A DNA stretch of 64,000 bases, taken from Trichuris trichiura. Taxonomy: Eukaryota > Nematoda > Enoplea > Trichinellida > Trichuridae. A program made the translations under genes and the position numbers. Where the stretch lies: NCBI GenBank assembly GCA_037903355.1, contig JBAJFE010000047.1:1116001-1180000 (forward strand), read 5' to 3'. The notes beneath the pieces are model-generated. The model worked only from the letters and a program-made list of their open reading frames with translations. It did no database searches and had not been told where the DNA came from. This document shows, piece by piece, positions 13,101 through 26,100 of the stretch (positions are counted from its first letter, which is position 1; each line of letters opens with the position of its first letter).

Positions 13101-13976
13101 CTACAGAGCATATTGGTTGTTCCACGGTCCCGTCTGCTAGAGCACTGTTATTTATGAATATCCATAAGAGCTATGCCTTGTTCCAGTCGCAATCTACTTA
13201 AAGCTGTACAACAACAAAGGTAACCGTAGAAAATGAAAATATTTGCATTTGTGATCAAGAATCAAAAATGACCGCATAGAACTTACAGACAGGAAAGTAA
13301 AATCTTACCTGGGCAAGGCATGATCACTTGTCGCGTTGAAGAGAATGACGATCTGCCATGCAGATTTATCATCAGGGTCGCATGCAGTGTACCATAGGTA
13401 GGTGACGCGAAAATTGCCAATCGTGTTGGCATTGCCAGTTGTCACGGATGGATATTTGGCCAACAGTTCGGATAAACTTGGTGAAATGGACTCTGAGTGA
13501 AGACGTTCGTTTCTAGCGGCGTTTGAACCGTAGTAATCCGATGCTACCGAGGTCCAAGAACCGTCTTCAGTAGTTAATCCGATCTGGATAATATCCGCGC
13601 TCAGATGCTGCAAGCTGGACAAAAATATGTCCCTTGCAGTCGGCTGCCTACCAGTCTTCGTGGAAGATATTTGTCCTGCGCACCACATAGTCATGAGGGA
13701 AGTAAGTGCAGAGAGTTCGCTGCCCAAACGGTTCGTCACCAAATTGTGCATCAACTTTTGACTGATCATCGAAGCGTTCATCACCTGGTCGCAACGCTTG
13801 AACGGCTGGACATACTTAGCAAGAGCTGTAGACAAAAGGGGAGAACTAATTTGGCGACTATCCGGCAAAATCTGCTCAGAAGCAGTGTCTTTGCTTATTA
13901 TGATGCCAAGGCCACATATCATGTTCGCTAGGAAAATCAACGCGATATGACACAGGTGGAAGTTGCTCAAAAGCAT
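3841..13976 (-). CDS. GPR158-like: Orphan class C GPCR, GPR158/GPR179 (metabotropic glycine receptor) family
   Basis: Plasma-membrane receptor. Exons on the minus strand: 13976-13309 (signal peptide MLLSNFHLCHIALIFLANM and ectodomain), 6195-6063, a region at about 5936-5787 with a CPTCD motif, 5752-5477 (cysteine-rich EGF-like end with CCCG, then TM1), 5421-5353 (TM2), 5298-5189 (TM3 with WCRQLGFTVFYGALIL), 5102-4659 (TM4 to TM6), 4612-4510 (TM7, VSFVQVHLTVTLITVILL), 4460-4299, 4255-4092 and 4027-3841. Phases agree from 5752 to the stop, and 13309 joins 6195 in frame; the join around 5787-5936 is unresolved. Best family evidence is TM3 and the juxtamembrane module NPEDIR...AELKRVYTQL...NPHIQKKK, which matches the conserved DPEDIRDELKKLYAQLE...NPHLQKK of GPR158/179, a region linked to RGS7-Gbeta5 binding. 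Length about 800 residues, with a much shorter tail than the vertebrate proteins. Ectodomain similarity to the Cache ligand domain is presumed from position, not shown. Whether it binds glycine is unknown. Confidence 0.88.
6196..13308 (-). other. Long first intron of the GPR158-like gene
   Basis: Bounded by a donor (CCCAG/GTAAGA read on the minus strand at 13308) and an acceptor (TCTTCAG/AAAGTGC at 6196). At about 7.1 kb it is far longer than the other introns in this gene. Open frames inside it at 6349-6693, 10970-11432 and 11469-11816 are compositionally unremarkable; a missing ectodomain exon could still be hidden here. Confidence 0.6.
7050..7119. repeat. (AAT)n microsatellite
   Basis: About 23 uninterrupted copies of AAT within the first intron of the GPR158-like gene. 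Uninterrupted, hence likely length-variable between individuals. Confidence 0.97.
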
Positions 13977-16900
13977 TGGTCCGCCGGGGGCTTCTCTAAC
14001 ACTGTTAGCTAAAAATGACGTTTTTCAGGCTGGGTTGCTGCCACTCGAAACGGTTCCAATTTGGACCGGACCACCCGGTTGGCTCGTTCCGATTGGTTTA
14101 CTGTTTACGGAATTGTACGCGCGGGCTATCGAGAAGCCATGGGCCAACATGAAGACGCGACCAAAGAATTAAAGTTGTTGGCCATCAGAGAATGAATGCC
14201 GAGTGGTCTCACCTAAAAAGGTGTAGATCAATAAGTACCGCGTCACGATGCTCCAAACCAACGCGACCATTTTCAATTGAACAACGTTCAGGCTATTAAC
14301 GCAAATGAATTCGAACACGTGTAGAGTCTAAGACTGCTCACATTTGAAGTACTCTTGATATGCTTGAAGCGCTAGTGCCCACTTTACCAAAAATGCAGTG
14401 CGTTTCCTTGGCGACAGAGCTGATTGCCGGGAAAAATTCTCAATGCCCGTGAGAAACACTAATGCCAGCCGTGCTCACTTGTATATCAGGTGGTCAGTCG
14501 TAGCAATGCCTATTGGTGAGTTGAATTGTTTCGCCTTAGGCTTCAGATAGGCTTTTCAGCGAAAGCTATCGACATAGGGCAAAGCGGCCTACGCCAAGTC
14601 TGTGTTGACGTCATTTGTCGCTGTTGCTGCGGAATGTGCATCTATCCCTTTAGTGGGTGTTGCCGCGCAATAGAACTCAGCCGCATACGACAAATTAAAT
14701 TCGCTTGCACATCAATCCGGATAAAGTTGAAGAATGTGCGATGAAAGCAACAAATTGCTCGCAGTGCCCATTCTTTCATTGTTGGCAGGAAACAAGCTCC
14801 GGATTAGCTATAACCCTTTGAGGTTTAACCGTTTCTCTCGCACAACGGTCAGTGTGATTTCGTTTGATCACTTCTCTTTTTCTACTGGTTACTGACAATT
14901 GGAACATTCCGCTTCACTTAAGTGAATAATTTCCTAATCAACTTCCGCTAATCAAAGAAAAAAGAGAGATTTGAAGCAGCCGTAGCGCGACGTAAGCTTG
15001 GCATCAGAAAAAGTTGCAAGCCTCGAACGTATCCGGGCGCTCGTCACCACACACTTCCCAGGTTGCTCGGAGATCTTGACATTTTGGGCTAAAACCTTCA
15101 TGATGGCCCATTATAAGTTACCACGTCAGGCTCAAAGAATATGTTGATCTCTGACGGGACATTTTTTGGAAAATGTCCAAAAATATCCCGTTTATTCAAA
15201 GTAGCGCAGAAGAATTTTGCACCTTTAGGCCTAACAAAGATGTTTAAGTGGAATGCTTTGCTCGGCCAACGCTAATGGACTTGCATAGTGGACAGCCGCT
15301 GTTAGCTGAAACGTGTAATAGCATTCATATCCGTGCGACTTTAACTCCACGGACAGTCGACCTACGAAGCGATGTATTTATGGCTGTGCTTTTCGTGGAC
15401 ATCATTCATTGTCGTACGTTGCTCAGTTAGAGTAGTTTCAAGCTCTGTAATTTTGGAGAAACAAGTAAGCGCTTCACGTGGGCAAGGTTTCAAATTTATA
15501 AATTTACTAATGCCATAGCATGATCATAAATATTAATAACGTCCACATGTCCGCCATTCTTCGGAGTTGTGTTGTGCCTGAGCAGTAGTTTCAAATGGAG
15601 TTCTCTTCAAGATAGTGAAGCGTTATCGAATGACAGAATTTCGAGCTTACTTCATGTTTATATTGCTCCTACTGCCAGTAGGAAAAGGATAAAGCAAATC
15701 CATGCATGTAGTCGCTTATGCTGTTGCTCAGTTGCTTTAATGCCCAGTAATTAGCGCAGCGTTTTTATTGTTTCCCCGAGAGCTCCATGCATTCTAAAGT
15801 GTTGAATGCCGCATTGAAAAATACTTGTACATTTTGCTTGTTCTCTTTTCCTCTTCAATTAACTTCGAGCCGGCTATGACAATACCATTGTTGATAGCAC
15901 ATCGCCTAGCCATTTCAGCGAATGCTATGTGCTAAAAGCAGTGGCATCGGGGCTAAAGCTGACTAGCCAGCTAGCTTGGACGTTTTTCAATCGCTAAGTA
16001 GAAAGAAGCCCGCGCAACTCCTGAACGCAGAAGTAAAGTTTCAATTTTTGATCTACTTGGCACGGTTGATTTAGCCTACGCTGGAAGCATCGCGAATAGG
16101 GATTATAATGCAGCAAGAAGCCATACACAAGACGTGTCATTTATCCGCAGAAAAATTCAATGGGTTATGCTTCCTGTCAGCTCTGGCACTAAGAGCAGGG
16201 TTACTTCCGTTCGCTACTGCTACTGCGCTGAATTCTCAAAGGACGACCAGAGGGAAATGGTAAACCAAGCTGACGTACCAGACCGCGTTCGGCAGATTAG
16301 TTGTCCAGCAAAAAGTGAGAGTGACCATTGTTTGACCGCTCGTTGAGTGTCCTGAATGACCAGGGAAAATCGAACTTTACAGTTCCAACCGCACTCCTGG
16401 CTCCCAGCTTAGTTGAGTGGCAGGCACGGGCGAGGATTGATTGAGTGAAGCAGCTGAAATATTGATTCTATGAATGACTCTATCATTGGTAAAGTTGCTT
16501 CTGCAACTAGTATCGCCTGGCAAGTTGAAACTGGATGACACTGGAAAATTTACCCGCTTGTTACAATGAAGGCGTGGCAACTTTTCCCATTCAGCCGTTG
16601 TGACTCGGTGTTGATGACATGGGGAAATAATTTTTTTTTGTTACAAGAAAAAGCCCTTATGTCAAAGTGACAAACCAAAATGGGGCTCAACCTCGCTCGT
16701 GCTGCTAAACCCAATTAGCAACTGGAGTGATGTAATGGCACATGAGATGTAAGAGGACCCAGGATATGTTAATGCATTTTATAGTAGGCAGGAAAAATAT
16801 CCGCTTCTGGTATAGCAACACAAACGAATGGTAGTGACCATATTAGCTTTTTGAGGTATTAACATTGCTAACGTCATCGCCTTTGGCAACGGGACTAATC

Positions 16901-18283
16901 AGAAAACGTCTACCCATAGCCGAATGTCCATAATGCTCACCTTTGTAACCTTTTGTCCAAAAGGTTGTTTTCCGGTGAAACCTATGCTGACATTCGCAGC
17001 GAAAGACGCACTGCCGTTGCCAACGTGGTGTTAATCAGCAGGGATTGTGTGCTGAGCGGTCGCTAGGGAACCAACGTTTTTCATGCGCCGACCCGTTAGC
17101 CAAGTCGATGGATGCTTTACCAACTTCTCCGGCTTGCCCCAGCATCCTTGAGAAGAGGTCAGAGCATCAATGGTTACGCAGTAAAATTGTGCAATCATAT
17201 TAGCTTCCGTGATTTCAACTAACAACGCTACATGGGCAGTACCGAAGACGTGACGTATTCAATTCTATTCCCAATGATAAGGCAACAGAAGTGTTCATTG
17301 TGTAAGCATCGAACGTTTAAGCGGAACAATTGTTTAAGTGCTTAACTACTTGCATATGTGACAAAAGCTTCAACTCTGTGCATCGTCAGATTCCGGACGC
17401 TTCTACCATAGCGACTAGCTCGACTAAGAATTGAAAAATCGTTTGTCACTTAGCCATACGTAAATATGATGCTCAAGTTGCCAAGTTTTGCTAGAAGAAC
17501 GGAGGGATACTCCTAAATTTGCGCAGTCGTTTACAGTTAAATATAAGTCTTGTTTCTGAACTCACAAAATGGCAAATGGGTGAATCAGCGTGTATATACA
17601 GTGGTGTATTCTGTTTGTTTACTCTACTCCCTTCTGGCGTACGCAATACTATGGTGGCTGGGGTGATAGGTTGCAATAAAGTCTGCTACCTTCCTGCTTC
17701 TCACGTTCGCAGAGGACACTATACCAAACTTGAACAGACGAATTGGTTGCCAGGGACAGAAGCTTGAAGGCTTCTAGCGCGTGCATGTGAAAGATGCTCC
17801 TCGCTTTGCATATTCAGAATTTTTAGATTTCTATTACATCTCTTTATGCACCTGGTCGATAAGGGGCTTTCGAAGTTTCACGCGTAAGTAGGAAAACTTC
17901 CCGGCTGTTATGTACACGGAGTCACGTAAGCCCAGGAATTATTGCTCCAAGGTTGCATAAGTTATCGTCAGTGCGCACCTATGGGAATGCGAAAACCTCG
18001 AGAAGCTTTATTGTTGAACCAAAATTCGTTTAACCAAAGCACCGCATGGTAGCAGCGTTACTTCCAATGAATCAATTCAATTTAGAATATAAGATTCATT
18101 AGCTGTATTTAAATTGGCAGCACTTCCTCAGGGCTGATCACCCTTCTTTCTCGTGCATACAAGATGCGGACTGTCATCTCTTGCTAATAGTTATCATTAA
18201 GAACTTGTCACGCGGCCTTAATGTGACTTTCAAATAATTGGGGAATAGCTTCTTATCACCAGCACACAGCAGACCCCTGCAGC

Positions 18284-18430
18284 AATACTTCTGATATGCA
18301 AGGAATCATGCTGATTTCTGGCCGCCCCAAGTTCTTGTTGCTGTTGCTGCTGCTGCAGGAGTAGTTGAAAGAGCTTCGGATTTGGGTCACGGCTCACAAG
18401 TCCGTGAATTGACGGAAGTTTAGTATAGCA
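18284..18430 (-). CDS. Exon-like stretch with a poly-glutamine run, unassigned
   Basis: On the minus strand a good acceptor (GCGTTTCCAG at 18440-18431) opens a frame beginning CYTKLPSIHGLVSRDPNPKLF, followed by QLLL, seven glutamines and ELGAARNQHDSLHIRSIAAG. The plus strand shows this as GTTGCTGTTGCTGCTGCTGC. The right end (donor) is uncertain, with GTCTGC or GTGATA as candidates. I could not link it to neighbouring exons. A glutamine-rich transcription or RNA-binding protein is possible, but that is a guess from composition. Confidence 0.3.
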
Positions 18431-19837
18431 CTGGAAACGCTGGAAGCGAAGGTTTTAGGAACAAAGTCACAGAAAACCGTTTGGAATTTGCTGAGCAGAA
18501 GTGAAACGCGATTTTGAAGGTCACCCAAGAGGCGTGGCTACGCTAACGCATCACTCTGAATCAATAATAACGCAACGTAGAGTATGGATGTCGGAAACGC
18601 TCGACTTCCCGTTAGACGATGAATTTTAGTAAACAAGAATTTAGCATGCCTTTCGGCTACGCGTGTATTGCGTAATGTCATTTGCACCTTCACAATGGCC
18701 GCTCAACCGATTGGACAAACACTTTTTCTTAAAAATTAACAGCTGATCCATCTCATACTATTTTTTCAAAAAAATATAATGGCTAATACTTGCCGAAAGT
18801 AGAGCCAACAAAGGGAGGAAGTAGGCGCTTAGTCTTTCTCGTACGGGCACGATATTCAACTGCGACAGCAGATGGCTGCCTCTTTGAGCACATGTCATTA
18901 TGCTTCAAGTTCCACTAAACCTAATTTCCGCTAACTTTGTCTCACAATTCACTTGGAAACAAAATTATGGATTACTCTTATCCTCAATGCTCAGAAGCAA
19001 CAGCTGCCATGTTGCTATCATTGCGTATGAAAATTTCTTCTCTCGATGAGACTATCGACTCGGCAATATAGATGCCATCCTAACCATCAGTTAGATGCCA
19101 TCTTTACGGCTCAAAATCACTTATTGTTCTATGGAGCATAGAAGTCTAAGCTCAGGCGATTTCGACCAATTACTTTAATGACTCAGGGAAACTGGAGCCT
19201 TCAAGGAGCGTTCTAATGCTTAGATATTCGCTTGGCGTTAGGCAAAGGCAGTTCATTCAGGGTGATTGCTCTTACCTATTTTGGACCGTCTGCATGAACA
19301 GCTCTTCAACGACTGCTTGGAGATGAACGAATATTTTGTCACAGGCGGCACTGCTGATAAGATTATCTGCTACATTATCCAAACGCAAAAAACTGAGCCT
19401 AAAAGTAAGCTGGAAAGTCGCGCAGGCCTTCAAACTGTTTGCAGATACTTTTCTTATCTCAACGGAATTGGAACTCTGCTAAGTATATAATAATATTTCG
19501 TGAAGCTCTCTAGCAATGAAAGTTGTTAGCAAAGCATTTTTCGAACGTTTAATGGGAATAACGAATCCGATGCACGCGGGGAAGCATGAATGCGTATGTT
19601 TTTATTAGGTCTGCCACATTACGCGTGACCTACGTGGCAAATAGTTGAGATAAGTAATAGGTAGAGCTTAGTAGTGGATATGCTGTAGCAGGATCCGTTG
19701 CCTTCAGCTGAACGTAAAGTGAAGATCAATAAACGAAAATTTTCAAATCGATGAACTTCTGAATTCTGCCTATTAATCACAAAGACCAATTGTTAATAGG
19801 CAAGAAGCAGAGGCGCTATGCTAAAGGAGAAGACTGC

Positions 19838-20112
19838 TTAACCTGCAGTCGAGCTCGGGATACTTTGGCATTGAGAATAGGCCATTCGACGTGCCCCTTG
19901 AAGCAATAGAACGGAAAGCACTTTCGTTTCAATTCCTATTTCTTCAATGTAAAACATGTCAGACGGAAAAGGAAAAATTTTTTTGACAACAAAGCGTGAT
20001 ATATAAAGCGTAGAACTTTGAGACGAGTCAGTGGCGGCTGGTTCTGCAACTGACCATAAATCCAATCGATTGCTACCTCTTTTCCTTCTCTCTCTCTTGT
20101 GCCGCCACTGGA
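19838..20112 (-). CDS. Coding-like stretch, possible ENTH/VHS-like helical segment
   Basis: Two overlapping minus-strand frames are open over this interval. One contains EVAIDWIYGQLQNQPPLTRL then KVLRFIYHALLSK, which resembles the helix-loop-helix LLEYLLxRLxxxxxxxKLKVLKIL of tepsin-type ENTH domains. The other frame runs 75 codons and ends at a possible donor near 19840. I could not find an intron that joins the two frames, nor the preceding ENTH exon, so function and even coding status are uncertain. Confidence 0.22.
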
Positions 20113-23100
20113 TGAGCAGAACTACGTGTTATCTATCATTCCCTGCTAAAGAATGTTGTGTAGAAAAACACATGCGGTAAAAGAAATGATTCCTATAGCA
20201 TTGCGTAAAGTTGAAGACGTTTACCCTTTGTTTAGTACATCCTCAAACAAGCCGTACGGTTTCTTTTACCATTAAGCAGTGCTGCAGTTGTATAATTATC
20301 ACTAAGAAAAAAATACAATTAGCTTGTCCGAGTTGTGATTAAGATTTATTGGCAAATCATTAGAATATGGATGAAACTGCATATCCGCAGGAAGCAGAAA
20401 GTTGAATGTTATGGCATCCTGTGTGCTACAGCTTGTAAGCAAAAGTGATTTCTGTGAATAACAATAGACAGGGGGCGAGCAAAACTTGCTACCTGTTATG
20501 GTTAGAAACAAGCGTTGCAAATGAAAATAATCAACTCCGTGCATTAAGCCCATCAAAAAAGTAACCGCGGCAATGGTGCCTAGCATTGTAGAAAAGTTGT
20601 GTCATAAGGGTTCACTGGCTTAATTGACAAGAAGTCGTCTTATAACGATTAGCAGCTTTGAGGAGATATTTGAAAGCCGCAATGGAGAACTTCCAGAAGC
20701 GTTCTGCAAAAGCTAGAGCAGTAGTAGTAGCCAGTTGATCGACAACAAAATCTGCATTTGGTCACCGAAACTTAGTTGTCAGAGGCACAGCATTTCAGTT
20801 CAATTTTGAAACTGTATAAACAAGGCGAATAGTTTTGAATTAGGGACGGTCGATTCGAAGTCTCGTCGGATGGCCAGCAAAGAGGAAAAGACAAAAATGA
20901 ACTTATCGAGTCTGACTGAAAGAACAGCCGAGTGGTCTTGGCATCTGCAAAAAGTTGCAAAGTGCTGCTGTCACTGTTTGCTAGTCAATTAAACTTGTAA
21001 ATTACAACAGTGGTTCGTTTAGTGGTTGCGCCTTCGGCGGCATTAACGTTTCCAATGAAAAGCAGCACGTACGGCCTCTTCCGTTGGAAAACGCCTAATG
21101 CGCCTATAGCCTATTAAGGGAGGAAAAAATTACAATCGAGGCTGAAGCTTCTTCATCAGCATCTGTCCAAGTTGGGATGCCAACTGGTTTTAATGCAGCA
21201 CGTGTCGATTTTCAGAAAACATTGCTTGAAACTATCATCAAGAGTAGCTAATAAAATTACTGGTACGCCAGGACCCACTGACAGCAAAGCTAGAAAAATA
21301 GGCGTGACTTTTATTGCCAAATATTTTTCCATTCTTGTTTACGTGATGACTGCGATACCGTTCGCTTAATATAGGTGTCGTACTGATCATATTCCTTAGC
21401 TTAAACCGGCATTTCACATCCAAATGCGCATATGGGCAGATAATAATACATTGCCATAAAGCTGCACCAGACCGATGTAGGCTTCTTGATGATGAGCCTT
21501 CTGGCCTAGGTATGGCTTATGCAATGGAACATGCACCTGTGTAAGGCATAACGCTTCAGCCTTGGCAACAAAAAGTAATGAATGAGCGTCAAGCCTATCG
21601 CAGGGTGATGCAAATCAAGTACTTAAGAACAGAAATTTCGATCATATCATTTACGCTTAATCATTATTGCTAAAAGCAGTCAAAGAAGTGGGCACGGTCA
21701 TGGTCCATTGACATGTTGTCCAAAAACTGTTTCATGCACACTTGGGATTGTCCACTGACACTTTTCCAACGCTTCCAGGATTTAGACTACACTCCTCATC
21801 ATGTGCACCTTACTTTTATCGAAGGCTAAGTGCGCTAATTATCATTTCAATACCGCATCCACCGAGTGTCATTATTAATTGAATAAGCATCAACACTGGC
21901 ATTGGCCATTTCGTTCATAGCTTGAGACGCTGCCAAGACTCAGGAGGGAAAGCGTCTGCAGGCTAAGCTTTTAAAGCCTCATTATTGCTAGCCTCTGTGG
22001 CCAACAATTCGTTAGACCTCGGAAAGTGCCCAGAAGGCACCTTCAAAAGACAGGGCTGCTTGAAGGCTCGTCGTTGATTTTGGTCACTCAAGTTATAGGA
22101 ATACTCATTGATTTCCCTAAAGATTTATGAGAAAAACGTCAGCCGCAGACACTTTAAGCTATTTATTCTGAAATCGAGGTAACTGTCTTGCCGTGAAACA
22201 TTCTCTTCCGACGCTTCGTAGGTGGCTTCTACCTCAGCATTAGTTACAGGAAATGTTCCGGTGGTTCGTACAAAAAGCTCTTCGTCATTTAAACAAAAAT
22301 GCGTATTGTAAATCGAGCATAGACTTTAGATGACTCGCAGCTAACATTTTCCTCTAACTTTAACTGGTACCTGTTTGATGAAGACTTTTCTTTGCGAAAG
22401 CTTATCCGTTTGGATCATTAAAATTTAAAAGTTTGAGAAAACTGTTCCGCGTTGTAAGGTACCGCCGTGACAAAATTACATCAGAAAAGAGCACCTTCGA
22501 TCGGTTGAAATGGTCGTCTTAATAATTGATGCTCTTATGCATAAACGCTGCGCTAAATGCTTTGCAATGGCAACAGTGGAGAAACGTGGCGGCATGCATT
22601 CATTTCGTAACCTGACAGTACAAATATGGAAAAGAGAATTGTTAGGTTTATATCAACGCTAAGCACAATGCACACTGTTGTTCGTTAAATTCAGTTTCAC
22701 TTGAGCGTGCGTTTCTGCTCACAGCAGCCTTAGGAAGGGTTGCAATTTTTTAACAGCCAATACAAAGTGGGCAAAAGAAATATGAAGCTCCTTCGTCTGT
22801 GAAACCCAACGCTGGTAAGAGTATAGCATAGTTGAGCAAGGAATTCAAACTTTTCATGCTTACAGCTGCGGGTAGCCGCAACGGTTATGACGTTTTCAAG
22901 TTTCGCGTAAAGCTAGGCGGCCTGCGGCGCTACAGGGATTGAGAAAAGGCTGTGTAACCTTCACTTTTGCGCCAAAGAAATTTTAAAAAATTAATTCTTT
23001 GCCGTGCAAGGCACAATTCCCATTAATTTTTTGCAACATTTAAGCAAGGAATGTTCTTGCCTAAAGGCAGTGGGAAATTGGGGGACAAAATTTTTTTAAA

Positions 23101-26100
23101 TAATCATGTTTTCTCAGAAATAAAAACTTAACACCGCCTACTGATGGTAGCATAAAATACGTGGAACCCTATGGTTTGAACTAGCTTTAATTTGCATAAA
23201 ATAATTAATTTGCTACCGCACGCGTTATTTGTTTACTGTTTGAAATTATGCTTATTTTCAATTAGAGCGTGAATCACCCTACGCCGAACCTAAGAGTGTT
23301 GCAGTCTTTTTCACGACTCGAATTTGGAGCGAAAAACTAGTGAATAATCTTGAGCCTCAGACATGTACCAACGCTTGAAGAGACATGATAGCACACTAGG
23401 AGCACTGATTAGTCGCACTATGAGTATGAGAAGAAATTTAAGTTTTCATTTCAGAATGGACGGGTCGATAAGTTGAACGTCACGCTTTAGCCCATTTATT
23501 AAGCAGACGGCGGAATCGGTCGATCAGAAGAATCCAACGGAATAATGGGTCTATTATCTTCATGCAAAGACTTGCAAGAATTCATAACCAAAAGCCCATA
23601 TCTTTACTGATACAGCTGATGATATAATAAGATAGATGCGCGGTTTCCTACCTTAGTCACACAGACGGGTCAGTCGTTGATGGGTGTTCTATATTTGAAA
23701 GAACTTATTTTAGCGAGCTGATTTTAATAACCGCAGCGTTGTATGATTCTTTTTCCTCTTACCTTTTTTAAGCACTCTGAAAGGGGAACTTTGCTAAGCA
23801 CAAATAAGGCAGTCCGCAGAAATTCAACAGAGATAATAAAGCTTTTGGCGCTGACCGCAGTGACACTTTGCTGCTAGTAATTTCCAATAGCGGCTCATGT
23901 GATAAAATTTGCTTCATAAACCATATCTGCGCGTAAAAATGTTTAATATGGGCACCTGGTAGCATAATGAATAGAAACCGTTTGCTGTCTAAGCAATGCA
24001 TTGGGGTTGGTGGTATTCGGATACTGAAAAATTGACGTGCTCACTTTGGGTGGATAAGACGATATCGTCTCCTGACTGTTCGCTTTTAGGAACAAAATAT
24101 TAATAGTAGAAAGCAGTTCACTTGATAACTTAACTGTTAGCCAAATTTGTCATCTAGTAAATGCTTAGGGTTTGAACAGCGCTCAGTTCCACTAAAGCTG
24201 TTGCTTAATACCCCTGACTAAAGCTGTCAACTCATCTGATGACGTATGGCTAGTAGTTCTCTCGGCATTTGACTCAGCTGCCTGACAGAATCATTTTGGA
24301 TTAGTCGGCAGTTCGGAAGGGAATTAATGGTAAGAGATAGTGTCACCCTGCAAGAGATCAAGCATTCCAGCGGGAATGTTCACCTAATGAGATCAAGCTG
24401 GTCAAGCCGCTTCTCCTTATTGAGGCAAAATCATCACTCCTTCTTCAAGCTCTTTTGCGGTGAAATTTCCAGAAGCATCCGAAGTTATCAACTTAAGAAC
24501 TGAAGAGCTTCTTCAAACAGTAAGTCTCCAGAAGAAAATATGCAGCATGAATGATCTAATCTTACCATCTTTGAGCTATAAGTCTGACGCCATGCCAATC
24601 GTGGCATCGCTATGCCACTCGTAGCCTGAGGTATGAATTTATTTTTTAATGAACTCCATAGCAGCCTGTTAAGCACTGCCTTAAAGCTTGCGAACTCATT
24701 TCTAACGTTTACCCCATTGCCGACTGGGTTTAATGTTAAAAATCTGTTTCAAGAGTTACCTGACAGATTAGCCAGTAATAGTGGCAAAAGCTTTAGAATT
24801 ATACTTTGACATTCTTGCCTTAGTTGGACATCTCTTAAGCAGATAGTGACACTAAGACAAGCAAGTATGAGCGCCCGTTAAAATAGGAAGAAGCTCTGAA
24901 GAAACCTTTTCAAAAATAAAATCAGCAAGTTAAAAATTACCACAGCCATTGTAGCCCGTTACGGTAGTGAAAATTATTAACAGATCAAATTTAACATTCT
25001 GTGCTTTGTACCCAGCATCGGTGCAAAACTCGCCTTGCGCTGGCTGAGTAATTTGAGCTTGTTGTGTGAAACTAAGAAACTATTATTCCGCCGGTAATTT
25101 CATCTTTCTGTTGACAAAGTTGAGAAGCAGCGACGATGAATGACGTCAAGATGAACTTATGGCAGAACATTGCGTAATCCTGAAGTTATTTACTTCTGCA
25201 CTTGCTCAACATAGCCTTGATCGCTTAAGACGAGCCTAATGAGCGACTCTCTTGAAGTGAGCGAACTGAGCGAGTGTATGCATTTATACATATGTGGAAA
25301 ATGATGAAGAGTGAGTTAGATGGTAGACTAAGTATGCAAAGGTGAAAATGCTCATATGAACACGTAACAAACGTTATTAATAAAGGCAAAGTAGAGCATG
25401 CCAAGTTTTAGGGATTTCTTACTTCGACTTTTGAGCTTTGCTATAGGCAATTTCTGCAGCAAAATTTAGCGACAGTCAAGCAATAAGCATTTCCTCAAGG
25501 TGTCTCCTCCAAGGTGTTCTCTGGGCCAGAGGACGAAATATTCATTTCCTGGCCGGAAAAGTAGTACAGGAAGAACTAGCTTCAACACAGCGTTTCTTGG
25601 TAAGATGAATAGGTTTCCGTGAACCACAGACCGCAGTTATTCATCTCATAAGTGATATCGATCAGAGCGGCTAGCCTGCTACAAATGCATTTCTACTGGA
25701 ATCACGATTAGTGACGCACAGTTAGAAAGGGTTACTATGCTAGATGAATTGATTGACGCAGTCAATTTTCTTATAACACAACATAACAAAGTGACTCGTT
25801 TACTGTCTATAGAGAAAACTATCGAAAGGCCGAAACTTATCCGGAAAGCTTGATTGTTTACTGCATTACGCGTTTAGAGATGCCTTCTATACAGAGTGGA
25901 AGTTTTGAAACTGAAATCGATCAAGTGGGACGATAATACGCTATTGAAACTTAGTCTATTATGCCTACAATAGATTTGATTGTTAAGCTATTTCTTCTCT
26001 GATAGAATCTTTCTAACAAGTCCCTAATCCATACCGAGGAAATTGTTGCTACGAATTGTATTTTTGGTGAGCGAACTAGGTAGTATCGATTGGTGCACTG

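Noticed and set aside
13605..13931. 108-codon plus-strand open frame
   Set aside because: Antisense to the first exon of the GPR158-like receptor; no independent features.
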